NCBI GenBank assembly: GCA_019416285.1
Contig: DXXM01000044.1
Coordinates: 1 to 23,662 of the forward strand
DNA from: Bacteroidales bacterium
GTDB lineage: Bacteria; Bacteroidota; Bacteroidia; Bacteroidales; Muribaculaceae
Reading direction: 5' to 3'
DNA: 23,662 bases
The translations under genes and the position numbers were made by a program. Of this stretch, positions 1-7,112 are shown piece after piece; the first letter of the stretch is position 1, and each line of letters opens with the position of its first letter. The notes under the pieces were generated by a model. The model was not told where the DNA came from, did no database searches, and saw only the letters and a program-made list of their open reading frames with translations.

Positions 1-430
1 GGGTAAATGACGGTCTTTATCCCCGTGGATTGAATCCCCTGCGGGACATGGAATGACCGTGTTCAGTCGTAAGATGAGAACAATCGTCCCCGGTTGCACA
101 TCTTTCGGCGACACGGCTATTCGATGTCCGGCATCGCTGTGAAGCAATATAGAAATCCAGAACCGTCCTGTCAAGGACAACTATCAGGCTTTGATAAATA
201 GAAAGGAGAGTGCAATCCCGGAATAGGATAATGTCAGGCATTTGTTCAAGCCGGAGAGTAACGGAGGCACAGGGCAAATGCTGGTCTTTATCCCCGTAGA
301 TTGAAAATTCTTGCGGGGCATGGAATGGCCGTGTTCAGTCGTAAGATGCGGACAACCATCCCCGGTTGCACATCTTCTGGCGACACGGCTATTCGATGTC
401 CAGCATCGCAGCGATCGCAGCGAAGTATAT
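1..430. repeat. Two diverged copies of a ~150 bp direct repeat
   Basis: Positions 1-150 and 272-430 align along their whole length with scattered substitutions and small indels. Shared blocks include GGTCTTTATCCCCGT, CCGTGTTCAGTCGTAAGATG, CCCCGGTTGCACATCT and CGACACGGCTATTCGATGTCC. The first copy may continue beyond the window start. The 121 bp between the copies (151-271) show no recognisable gene. Frames open through the copies do not look like proteins: they are not conserved between copies and have no family signature. I read this as a non-coding repeat or the remains of a decayed element. Its function is unknown. Confidence 0.8.
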
Positions 431-793
431 TTCAGATTTAGTTATCTGACATTATTAAGTATAAAAAATTATGAGTACTTTTGTGTGCAAAATTACGAAT
501 TGGAGTTACGGCAACTTCATAATGACCCCGATTATGGGGCTGCGAGAGGTGTACTTTTCGGTGTTTGCATAGGTAAAAACAAGCAAATCGCGACAGTTAA
601 AAATCCTTAACACAAGCCAAAAAATACAAAATTCAGTTTCCTCGGCTTTCCGTCAACTTCCACAAAAGTACACGATTAGTACCCACGCCTCTCCAAACCC
701 CTCTGAAAATCACCGAGTTTGCCCAAATCAGAAAAAATTAGTAAATTTTGTGTATTTTTGCGTTGTTTATACATCCACTCATCCTCGCAATCA
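431..793. other. Gene-poor intergenic stretch with promoter-like boxes
   Basis: No convincing gene is present. Three sequences match the Bacteroidetes -7 consensus TAnnTTTG: TACTTTTG at 476-483 (plus), TACTTTTG at 663-670 (minus) and TATTTTTG at 753-760 (plus). Only the last has an obvious downstream gene. A 16-codon open frame (522-572) follows the first box. Confidence 0.5.
753..760 (+). promoter_or_regulatory. Putative -7 box of the 794-1654 gene
   Basis: TATTTTTG fits TAnnTTTG and lies 33 bp before the ATG at 794. A clean TTTG box at the usual 19-21 bp upstream spacing is not visible. Confidence 0.5.
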
Positions 794-1654
794 ATGAAAA
801 AATTCGCCATATTTCTCCTTTCGGCCGGAATAAGCGCGGCTGCTTTCGGCCAGACGGCGCCTGACATCAGCACTACGCGAGAACTCCCCGACTCGCTGCG
901 CAACGGCGGCATGAATCCTCCTGAAAAGACCGACTCCGTCCGCAGCCCGCTCTCCTCGCCAGAAACCGCAGGCGACGCGGGAGCAACCGCACCCCTCCGT
1001 CCGGGCCTGCCCACGACGCTGGGCAATGAGACACCATCGGATCTCAGGCCTTTCAGGTATTCGATGCCGACAGACGGCCGCATATTCCTGTGGAGAAACG
1101 GCGGAGTGTTCGGTAATGTATCGACCGCCTCTATGCCTGGACTCATGGGTGTGGAAAGCGGTTCGATAATCTTCATGCAGCAGGCGGGACGCTTCACTTT
1201 TACCGCCCACGCCGACGCTGCGAAATATGGCTACTTCAACGGTCTGCAGACCACCTTCGGATATGGCGGCTCGATTGGCTATCGCTTCAGCGACCAAGTG
1301 AGCATGACGCTTTTCGGCTCGTATTACACTCCGCTCAACGCCGGAGCAATGTCGCCCGCGGTGGCCGGCTATACCTCTGTAACCAACTTCGGCGGCTATG
1401 TCAACTATCAGTTTTCAGACCATTGGGGCATAAAGGTCGGCGCGCAGGCCTACCGCCGCAGCGACACGGGCAGCTTCGAAGCTCAGCCCATCGCCATCCC
1501 CTACTACAAGATTTCCAAAAACGCTGAAATCGGTGTCGACGTAGGCGGCATGCTCTATCAGATACTGAAAGGGAGCGGCAGCTCCTCCCGCCGGATGAAC
1601 CCAACTATAGCTCCGCCCAAAATGGGCACCCTCCCCGTCGGCCCCCGCCGCTGA
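794..1654 (+). CDS. Putative outer-membrane/periplasmic beta-rich protein
   Basis: This encodes a 286-residue exported protein of no family I can name. The ATG at 794 was chosen over an upstream in-frame ATG at 719 because it starts directly with a signal peptide (MKKFAIFLLSAGISAAAFGQ, cleavage near residue 20). It also lies downstream of a -7 box at 753-760, which the longer form would overlap. Residues ~21-90 are Pro/Ser/Thr/Gly-rich and probably disordered. Residues ~120-240 show alternating polar and aromatic strands separated by turns, such as GYGGSIGYRFSDQVSMTLFG and GYVNYQFSDHWGIKVGAQAY, as in small outer-membrane beta-barrels. The C-terminus is Ser/Pro/Arg-rich and does not end in a typical barrel strand. 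Barrel identity is inference. No operon partner is evident, though a small membrane-protein frame follows 72 bp downstream. Confidence 0.75.
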   Translation: MKKFAIFLLSAGISAAAFGQTAPDISTTRELPDSLRNGGMNPPEKTDSVRSPLSSPETAGDAGATAPLRPGLPTTLGNETPSDLRPFRYSMPTDGRIFLWRNGGVFGNVSTASMPGLMGVESGSIIFMQQAGRFTFTAHADAAKYGYFNGLQTTFGYGGSIGYRFSDQVSMTLFGSYYTPLNAGAMSPAVAGYTSVTNFGGYVNYQFSDHWGIKVGAQAYRRSDTGSFEAQPIAIPYYKISKNAEIGVDVGGMLYQILKGSGSSSRRMNPTIAPPKMGTLPVGPRR

Positions 1655-1726
1655 CGCCAGCGCACCTCGACCTCGGGGGTGAAAAACACACACACAAAAT
1701 AACAACACCTAATAAATGTAATAACC

Positions 1727-1879
1727 ATGATAGGAATAATTCTTTGGGCAGCGCTCATAATCTTCATTGTCATCTGCATAAACGGATGGAGCTTTATCGG
1801 GATGCTTCTTTTGTCAGGAGCTGCTTATCTCGCCGTCTACGGTCTGATAATGTGGATTAAATATAAATATTTCAAATGA
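1727..1879 (+). CDS. Small two-helix membrane protein (50 aa)
   Basis: This short frame starts at ATG 1727, after an A-rich leader of the kind common before Bacteroidetes genes, and stops with TGA at 1877-1879. The 50-residue product consists almost entirely of two hydrophobic helices, about residues 2-19 (IGIILWAALIIFIVICI) and 23-44 (FIGMLLLSGAAYLAVYGLIMW). A short NGWS turn joins them, and the tail is basic and aromatic (KYKYFK). The basic tail would favour a cytoplasmic C-terminus. It has no recognisable family. The clean hydrophobic pattern and hairpin layout argue that it is real, but no homology was tested. It could be co-transcribed with the exported protein ending at 1654. Confidence 0.55.
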   Translation: MIGIILWAALIIFIVICINGWSFIGMLLLSGAAYLAVYGLIMWIKYKYFK

Positions 1880-1943
1880 CAGAATCTTCTGTCTTTGTGT
1901 GCCTTTATTTCCTGAAAAAAATTTCCAGGAATCGGATTTTTTA

Positions 1944-1974
1944 TTGTGGATTTCAATTAATTATGTTATATTTG
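1944..1974 (+). promoter_or_regulatory. Promoter of the 2001-2768 lipoprotein gene
   Basis: A TTG at 1944-1946 is followed after 20 bp by TATATTTG (1967-1974), the Bacteroidetes -33/-7 arrangement. The start codon at 2001 lies 26 bp beyond the -7 box. Confidence 0.65.
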
Positions 1975-2000
1975 CGTGATTTAACTTAATAACCTTTTTA

Positions 2001-2768
2001 ATGAAACACTTAAATTTAATTCAGAAATGCGCGATTGCATTTATGGCGGTATTTGCATGCGCAGCGACATCGTGCTCTGAGGCGGACGAGCCGACATTTG
2101 ACAAGAATTTCTCACGTTCCTTAAGCGACGGCACAGCGACCGTGACTTATGAAAGAACCAATGTCAGACTCTATGACCAGAGTATCCTGACACACGGAAA
2201 GTGGGTGGAAATGGATCTTAACGACTATTGCGGATGGGAACCGACGGCGAATTCCAAACTTATCATTCAGGACGGGAAAATATGGACAGACTACAAGCTG
2301 TTTCATCTGTCCACCGGCCCCACGCTCATAGGCCGTATATGGAGAGCCTATCTCTACTCGACTAAACAGAATCTCACTCTCTGCCTGTCACGCAAATTTG
2401 AGATTGACGAGGAGAAGTCGTCCCTCAGACTAAACAAACGAGAGTTTACCGTGGACCACATCGACAAGAATTCCCTGCGACTGATTTATATATCCGAATA
2501 TGCCTGGGGCGAAAGCCATCAGGGAGGTCTGCATAAGGAGATTTCTTATTACAAAGCTACTGAATCCACTGACATTCCCGAGAATCTCCTGGCTTTCGAG
2601 ACGGAAGAGGAGTTGCAGCGCTATGTCATCGACACGGCCCGCGCACATTTCGGCGAAGTCATCGACTTTAATAAAGTCTATGCAGGGATGATAGAATACA
2701 CCACCCCAGAGGGCCAGTTCATCAACCTCCATGATGCGGAAGTCAGTCTGGGCCTGATTGCCGAATAA
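2001..2768 (+). CDS. Hypothetical lipoprotein
   Basis: This 255-residue protein begins with a lipoprotein signal: a basic N-terminus, a hydrophobic stretch (IAFMAVFACAA) and an ATSC lipobox, with Cys25 as the lipidation site. The residues after the Cys (SEADEP) are acidic, as is common in Bacteroidetes lipoproteins and compatible with surface export. The mature part is soluble, with alternating beta-type segments (ATVTYERTNVRLYDQ, KLIIQDGKIWTDYKLFHL). I recognise no domain. It has its own promoter and stands alone before a repeat element, so the context does not suggest a function. The start is fixed by the signal peptide and the promoter spacing. Confidence 0.8.
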   Translation: MKHLNLIQKCAIAFMAVFACAATSCSEADEPTFDKNFSRSLSDGTATVTYERTNVRLYDQSILTHGKWVEMDLNDYCGWEPTANSKLIIQDGKIWTDYKLFHLSTGPTLIGRIWRAYLYSTKQNLTLCLSRKFEIDEEKSSLRLNKREFTVDHIDKNSLRLIYISEYAWGESHQGGLHKEISYYKATESTDIPENLLAFETEEELQRYVIDTARAHFGEVIDFNKVYAGMIEYTTPEGQFINLHDAEVSLGLIAE

Positions 2769-2773
2769 TTTTT

Positions 2774-2957
2774 GGTACAAGAGTACAGGAGAACACAAGA
2801 GATACAAGATTTTTTCAGCCAACTGTAGGGCCATCGCATGCGGTGGCCCATTTTCATGGGTGGGTGTGTTTCTCCTGTTGTACCCCAAATCCCTGCTATA
2901 AATTGCATTTTCAGGACAACCACGACAGAATGAGGCCACCGCATGCGATGGCCCTAC
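2774..2957. repeat. Composite palindromic repeat element (MITE/REP-like)
   Basis: Two inverted-repeat pairs interlock here. The outer, imperfect pair is 2774-2796 against 2866-2884 (GTACAGGAGAACAC versus GTGTTTCTCCTGT, with a few bases missing). The second pair is perfect over 24 bp: 2825-2848 and 2934-2957, built on a GGCCATCGCATGCGGTGGCC core. Each of these arms is itself nearly self-complementary (one G-T pair) and could fold alone. A small hairpin CCCAT-TTTC-ATGGG lies at 2847-2860. No transposase or target-site duplication was identified. Part of 2774-2817 resembles the inverted repeat at 20471-20590. Confidence 0.75.
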
Positions 2958-3091
2958 AACTTGGCAAAAAATTCCTATGCCTGCTTTTCATTGCAAACAT
3001 AGGAACTATGCCTTTATTTCTATGCCATATACCTTAATATACACCTAATACTATATAAGGGAATAGATATAAGGGAATAGATATCGGGATT
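2958..3091. other. AT-rich spacer with a 14-bp tandem duplication
   Basis: No gene is seen. The 14-mer ATAAGGGAATAGAT occurs twice in tandem at 3055-3082, just beyond the end of the minus-strand lipoprotein gene. No stem followed by a T-tract was found. Confidence 0.5.
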
Positions 3092-3601
3092 TTATTTCAT
3101 AACTTCGCTGAGTTTCTCGGGGGTGACTTTCACCTCGATTTCGGCGCCGGATTTTGAACCGGTATAGTGATAGACTATACCGCGGCCGGTTGTGACGAGC
3201 GCCGCCATCTCCTGACGCATCGTCGAGTCCTGCAGGTTGAGTTTCAGAGACTCGATGATACTTCCGTAGAGGGCATCGGGCGATACCTTATCGCTGTTGA
3301 GCGTCACGCCGAGACCATCCTCGTCGATAGTGAACAGATGCACAATCTCTTTGGGCGTGAGCTGCACATCGGTCTGCGTAGTGACCTGGTCGACTTTCAG
3401 CGGGAAAGAGGCTTTGGCCACCTTGCATCTCTGGCGGAGTGTGGCATCCGCAAGCGATTTTTCATCGTTGGCGGCGGCAACCGTATCGGTAGCTGTCGCC
3501 TCACGGCTGTCGCTACTGCCTCCGCACGACGATGTTAACACGAGTGTTAGGAAAAACACCGGGAGAAGAGCTGCAATTTTAGTAAAATGATGCTTTTTCA
3601 T
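3092..3601 (-). CDS. Hypothetical small lipoprotein
   Basis: This 169-residue product starts with a lipoprotein signal: KK near the N-terminus, the hydrophobic core ALLPVFFLTLVL, then TSSC with Cys26 as the lipidation site. A Gly/Ser/Asp linker follows. The mature domain (~50-169) contains a repeated theme of short beta segments and helices, including EIVHLFTIDEDGLGVTLNSDKV and a C-terminal segment ending GAEIEVKVTPEKLSEVMK. I cannot assign a family with certainty. The gene is divergent from the TraB/ABC operon across a 285-bp intergenic region, so the two could share regulation. A TATATTTG box at 3738-3745 on the minus strand is a possible but distant promoter (leader ~130 nt). Confidence 0.8.
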   Translation of the reverse strand: MKKHHFTKIAALLPVFFLTLVLTSSCGGSSDSREATATDTVAAANDEKSLADATLRQRCKVAKASFPLKVDQVTTQTDVQLTPKEIVHLFTIDEDGLGVTLNSDKVSPDALYGSIIESLKLNLQDSTMRQEMAALVTTGRGIVYHYTGSKSGAEIEVKVTPEKLSEVMK

Positions 3602-3774
3602 TGTTTCTGAGTGTATTTTATGTTGATATTTAATTGAAATTCATTGTTTTCGCCAGAGATTGACGGAATATCCTGCGGGAAAGGGGCTACCAGCGCCGCG
3701 AGGCCGGTCTGGGCCGGAAAATGGACGTTTGTCGAGTCAAATATACAATTTTTTCAAAAATTTCTTCTAAAAAA

Positions 3775-3806
3775 TTTGGCAGAATGTGAAAAGGTGCATA
3801 CCTTTG
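3775..3806 (+). promoter_or_regulatory. Promoter of the TraB-ABC-GntR operon
   Basis: TTTG at 3775-3778, a 20-bp spacer and TACCTTTG at 3799-3806 match the Bacteroidetes -33/-7 consensus exactly. This is among the best promoters in the window. The first start codon (3887) is 80 bp downstream of the -7 box, leaving a leader of about 70 nt. Confidence 0.75.
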
Positions 3807-3886
3807 TGGTGTGTTAGTCATGTACAACACCTCAACACTACAACAAAGATTATTCACAATTCACCTCAACAACACATTCGGAAGCA

Positions 3887-4768
3887 ATGAAAAAGTTTCT
3901 CCTTACACTCCTCGCAGTGGCAGCCTCCATCGGTTGCAACGCCCAACTCCTCTGGAAAGTTTCAGGCAACGGTCTTGAAAAGCCCTCATATCTTTTCGGC
4001 ACACACCACATAGCCCCCGTCAGCGTGCTCGACAGCGTGCCCGGCTTCGCTGAAGCCCTCGCCTCGGCCGACAAAGTATATGGAGAACTCGTGATGAGCG
4101 AGGCCAACACACCCCAGGGACAGCAGCTCATGCTCAGTTATGCAATGGCTCCGCAGGACAGTCTGCTGACCAAAGTCCTCGCTCCCGCACAACTCGACTC
4201 GCTCAATAAAGTGGTCAAGTCATATATGGGCCCGATGGCCGACGCAAGCCAGTTTGCCCCGATGAAACCCGCCATGGTCAGCACCGTCCTCGCCCTCGTG
4301 CAGAGCCAGAAGGCATTTCCCAACTTCAACCCGGCCGAGCAGCTCGACGGCATCATCCAGAAGCGCGGAGCTGAGGCCGGCAAGGAAATCGGCGCCCTCG
4401 AGACTATGGAGGACCAGTGCAAGGCCATGTTCGGCACCTCTATCATGACCCAGGCCGAAGAGCTCATGGACCTCGTGCGCAACGACGAGAAAGCCGCCGA
4501 CACCGCCATCAAACTTGCTCAGGCATATCTCTCCGGCGACCTCAACACAATGCTCGCCATCATGGAGGATCCCTCGACCGGCGGAAGCGAGGACTGGGCC
4601 GACCGCATGCTCAACAAACGCAACGCCAACTGGGTGCGCATCATGGCCGGTCTGCTCCCCACCGCATCGGTGCTCATCGCCGTCGGTGCCGGACACCTCC
4701 CCGGCGAAAAGGGCCTCATCAGTCTCCTCCGCGAGAAAGGTTACACAGTCACCCCTGTTGAAAAATGA
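3887..4768 (+). CDS. TraB/GumN family protein
   Basis: This 293-residue protein fits the TraB/GumN family (Pfam TraB). It has the N-terminal family signature SYLFGTHHIAP (GTHH at residues 38-41), and near the end a second conserved Gly/His block (VLIAVGAGHLPGEKGLISLL) followed by the typical terminal strand GYTVTPV. These paired motifs are characteristic of TraB/Tiki/PrgY-type folds, which include metal-dependent proteases in animals. The bacterial role is poorly defined. The N-terminus is an export signal. Residues SIGC at 14-17 could be a lipobox (Cys17), or signal peptidase I could cut near Ala19. The gene opens a four-gene operon: its stop overlaps the ATPase start by 4 bp (ATGA), implying translational coupling. 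Whether it functions with the transporter is unknown. Confidence 0.85.
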   Translation: MKKFLLTLLAVAASIGCNAQLLWKVSGNGLEKPSYLFGTHHIAPVSVLDSVPGFAEALASADKVYGELVMSEANTPQGQQLMLSYAMAPQDSLLTKVLAPAQLDSLNKVVKSYMGPMADASQFAPMKPAMVSTVLALVQSQKAFPNFNPAEQLDGIIQKRGAEAGKEIGALETMEDQCKAMFGTSIMTQAEELMDLVRNDEKAADTAIKLAQAYLSGDLNTMLAIMEDPSTGGSEDWADRMLNKRNANWVRIMAGLLPTASVLIAVGAGHLPGEKGLISLLREKGYTVTPVEK

Positions 4769-5610
4769 TAGAATACAGAAATCTCTCATACGGATATCGC
4801 CGTGGCTTCATTGCAATCAATGACGTCACGGCAGATGTCGCTCCCGGCATCCACCTGCTCCTCGGCGAGAACGGCGCCGGAAAGACGACACTGCTCCGGC
4901 TCACGGCCGGACTCCTCTTCCCCACCGCGGGAAAATGTGAAATCAACGGCTGCGACACCTCCACGCGTGAGCCGTCGGTGCTGAAACGCGTGTTCATGCT
5001 CCCGGATTCGATGGAGATACCCACCCGCTGCATCCGCGACTTCGCCCGCGCCCACAGCCGCTTCTATCCGACTTTTTCCGAAGGCAATTTCGAGGAAAAC
5101 CTGTCGGAATTCCAGCTCACGGGCGAGGAAACCTTCACGCAGCTGTCGCTCGGACTTAAACACAAGACCCTCCTGGCCTACGTGATAGCCCTCGGGGTCG
5201 ACGTGCTGCTCCTCGACGAACCGGCCAACGGCCTCGACATTACCTCCAAGAAGGCGCTACGCCACATCCTGGCTCGCTGCGTGGGGCCCGACCAGACGGT
5301 AATCATCTCCACCCACACTGTCTCAGACCTGCGCGAACTCTACGACGGCGTAATCGTCCTCTCCAAAGGCAAACTGCTCCTCGCGCGCCCCACATGGGAA
5401 ATAGCCGAGCGTATTTCGTGTGTCGCCACCACCATCCCGCCCTATCAGCCCATCTTCACGGAACAGGGAGCCGGAATGTTTTTCTCGATTGTCCCCAACG
5501 AGAGCGGCGAGACGTCCGACCTCAACTACGGCCTGCTCTATTCGGCGCTTATGTCGCCCGCACGCGACCGTGTGCTCGAAATAATCAATTCCGAACCAAG
5601 CGAAAGATAA
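4765..5610 (+). CDS. ABC transporter ATP-binding protein
   Basis: This is a 281-residue ATPase subunit. Visible motifs in order are Walker A GENGAGKT (34-41), a signature loop QLSLGLKHK (126-134, LSLGL replacing the usual LSGGQ), Walker B VLLLDEPANGLD (147-158), and an H-loop ISTHT with His184. The C-terminal ~60 residues form an accessory domain with no clear motif. Size and neighbours match the YtrB-like branch, where an ATPase and a separate membrane subunit are governed by a YtrA-type GntR regulator. It overlaps the upstream TraB gene by 4 bp and is followed 10 bp later by the permease. Substrate and direction are not evident. Related systems respond to cell-envelope stress or antibiotics, but this is only an analogy. 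Confidence 0.92.
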   Translation: MIEYRNLSYGYRRGFIAINDVTADVAPGIHLLLGENGAGKTTLLRLTAGLLFPTAGKCEINGCDTSTREPSVLKRVFMLPDSMEIPTRCIRDFARAHSRFYPTFSEGNFEENLSEFQLTGEETFTQLSLGLKHKTLLAYVIALGVDVLLLDEPANGLDITSKKALRHILARCVGPDQTVIISTHTVSDLRELYDGVIVLSKGKLLLARPTWEIAERISCVATTIPPYQPIFTEQGAGMFFSIVPNESGETSDLNYGLLYSALMSPARDRVLEIINSEPSER

Positions 5611-5620
5611 AACCGACACA

Positions 5621-6406
5621 ATGGAAAATATCTCAACCCTGTCCGACAAATTCTCATGGCGACGGATGATGAGCGTCGGACTGCTCTATAAGAATCCGAT
5701 AAAGCTCTATCTCATAATATCAGCCGTCATATCGACAGCCTGCTATCTCTCGCTGCAATGGATAAACTCACTGGGCACAAATATCCTCCCTTTCTACACC
5801 CTGGTGAGCCTCATTGTGGCTGCGGCTCTCTACCTCAGCCCCATCACTTTCACCAAGTGTGACGACACTCTCATGACCCTCCTGCCGGCAAAACCGTCGG
5901 AAAAATGGGCCTTCTATCTGATTTATGTGCTCGTAATTGTCCCCGGCGTCCTCGAAGGCATCTGGTATGCACTGAATTTCATATTCACACTCATCAACGA
6001 GGACTACAACCTGAACTGTCTGATGTACGAGCGGGCAAACTTCGACATCAATACAATCTCCCTCTCCGACAGGATATTCTTTTTCTTCCTGAGCATCTCG
6101 CAGTCACTCGCCATCATAGTGACAGTGCTGCTCATAGTGCTCTCCTCGCAGCGCAACCGCATCATCAAAGCCATCGTGGGCCTCGTAGGAGTGATATTCC
6201 TGAGCGGACTCCTGTCGGCCATCTCCGGCTTCGTGGCGGCTATCGGAAATCTTGTCGAGTTTGACGATAATATCAAAAATCCGCTTGTGGTTCTTGACCT
6301 CATGCGCCCCGCCTTCGTCGTACTCTACAGTGTATTTCTCTGTTACGCCGTCTACATCGTCTGGTATATCTACCGCCGCATCTCACGCGGCCAGATCAAG
6401 GCTTAA
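5621..6406 (+). CDS. ABC transporter permease (six-helix)
   Basis: This 261-residue membrane protein has about six hydrophobic segments: roughly 28-46, 55-73, 96-125, 152-175, 182-208 and 228-251. It ends in a basic tail (YRRISRGQIKA), consistent with a cytoplasmic C-terminus. A cytoplasmic N-terminal region of ~25 residues precedes the first helix. The layout is that of an ABC-2-type exporter permease. The gene lies 10 bp after the ATPase gene and is almost certainly its partner. The loop between helices 1-2 and the 3-4 region carry no large extracellular domain, so a MacB/FtsX-type mechanism is unlikely. The transported substrate cannot be read from the sequence. Confidence 0.88.
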   Translation: MENISTLSDKFSWRRMMSVGLLYKNPIKLYLIISAVISTACYLSLQWINSLGTNILPFYTLVSLIVAAALYLSPITFTKCDDTLMTLLPAKPSEKWAFYLIYVLVIVPGVLEGIWYALNFIFTLINEDYNLNCLMYERANFDINTISLSDRIFFFFLSISQSLAIIVTVLLIVLSSQRNRIIKAIVGLVGVIFLSGLLSAISGFVAAIGNLVEFDDNIKNPLVVLDLMRPAFVVLYSVFLCYAVYIVWYIYRRISRGQIKA

Positions 6407-6442
6407 CACACATCCGAATATTTCCATCACCCGTTACTGATA

Positions 6443-6814
6443 ATGGATTTCTCACCGAACAAACCCATATACCGCCAGATTATCGACTATAGTTTCGGAC
6501 GGATACTCACCGGAGCCTGGACTCCCGGCGAGCGAGTGCCGTCCGTGCGAGAGATGTCGGTCGAACTGTCGGTCAACAGCCATACCGTCCTCAAGGCCTA
6601 CGAATACCTCCAGGCGGAGGAAATCATCGTGGCAAAGCGCGGCATGGGATTCTACCTCGCCTCCGACGCCATGGAGCGAGTGAACCACGCCCGACGCGAG
6701 GAATTTTTCGACACCACACTCAAGGAAGTGTTCAGGGAAATGAAACTCCTCGACATATCCATTGAAGAAATAGTCACCCACTTCCGTCAACAGGAAAGCC
6801 AAAGCGACGCCTGA
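6443..6814 (+). CDS. GntR-family (YtrA-type) transcriptional regulator
   Basis: This 123-residue protein consists of an N-terminal winged helix-turn-helix (about residues 8-76), with the GntR hallmarks PIYRQIIDYSFGRI, GAWTPGERVPSVREMSVELSV, and NSHTVLKAYEYLQAEEIIVAKRGMGFYL. A short helical tail of ~45 residues (EEFFDTTLKEVFREMKLLDI) is probably for dimerisation. The lack of a large ligand-binding domain places it in the YtrA subfamily. It is the last gene of the operon, 36 bp after the permease, whereas in many YtrA systems the regulator comes first. It likely represses its own operon; no clear operator was identified in the 3807-3886 leader. Confidence 0.9.
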   Translation: MDFSPNKPIYRQIIDYSFGRILTGAWTPGERVPSVREMSVELSVNSHTVLKAYEYLQAEEIIVAKRGMGFYLASDAMERVNHARREEFFDTTLKEVFREMKLLDISIEEIVTHFRQQESQSDA

Positions 6815-6904
6815 CCCCTCCCTGGCGCCCCTATTCTGTTTTTCTCTCTTCACTTTTCCATTCCATCCCCTCACCCGCACACATCACGGAAAGGGAAATA
6901 TCTC

Positions 6905-6970
6905 CCCTCTAAAAGCATCGCGGTCCCAAAAGCCACTCCCCGCTTTCAGGACCGCGATGCTTTTAGAGGG
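6905..6970. terminator. Convergent hairpin between gntR and the LRR gene
   Basis: A perfect 22-bp inverted repeat pairs 6905-6926 with 6949-6970 around a 22-nt loop. The core reads AAAAGCATCGCGGTCC and its complement. It lies between two converging genes and could end transcripts from both. Neither side has a long T-run, so intrinsic termination is uncertain. mRNA 3'-end protection is an alternative. Confidence 0.6.
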
Positions 6971-6999
6971 TGTTTCCCCGTCCGCAGACGGATACAGAA

Positions 7000-7028
7000 C
7001 GGGCCGGGAGCATGATGCTTCCGGCCCG
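7000..7028. terminator. GC-rich hairpin downstream of the LRR gene
   Basis: CGGGCCGGGAGCAT (7000-7013) pairs with ATGCTTCCGGCCCG (7015-7028) with one G-T pair. The centre is palindromic, so the real loop is a few bases inside the stem. It sits 85 bp past the stop of the minus-strand LRR gene. No clear T-tract follows on either strand. Confidence 0.45.
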
Positions 7029-7112
7029 GGAATGTTTTATGTCAGTGCGTCAATCAGTTTTATTTGATGAGCACTCAGCAGGCTCTTGTCAGCGGTGTTA
7101 CACCGGCTGGTA

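Noticed and set aside
17..277. 86-codon minus-strand frame over the first repeat copy
   Set aside because: Composition is not protein-like, and the frame is not conserved in the second copy.
311..610. 99-codon open frame over the second direct repeat
   Set aside because: It crosses from the repeat into AT-rich intergenic sequence, has no family signature, and is not kept in the first repeat copy.
719..793. Upstream in-frame start for the beta-rich exported protein
   Set aside because: It would place 25 residues before a perfect signal peptide and run through the -7 box at 753-760.
4220..4789. 189-codon minus-strand frame opposite the TraB gene
   Set aside because: It is the antisense of a well-supported gene with clear TraB motifs, and has no domain of its own.
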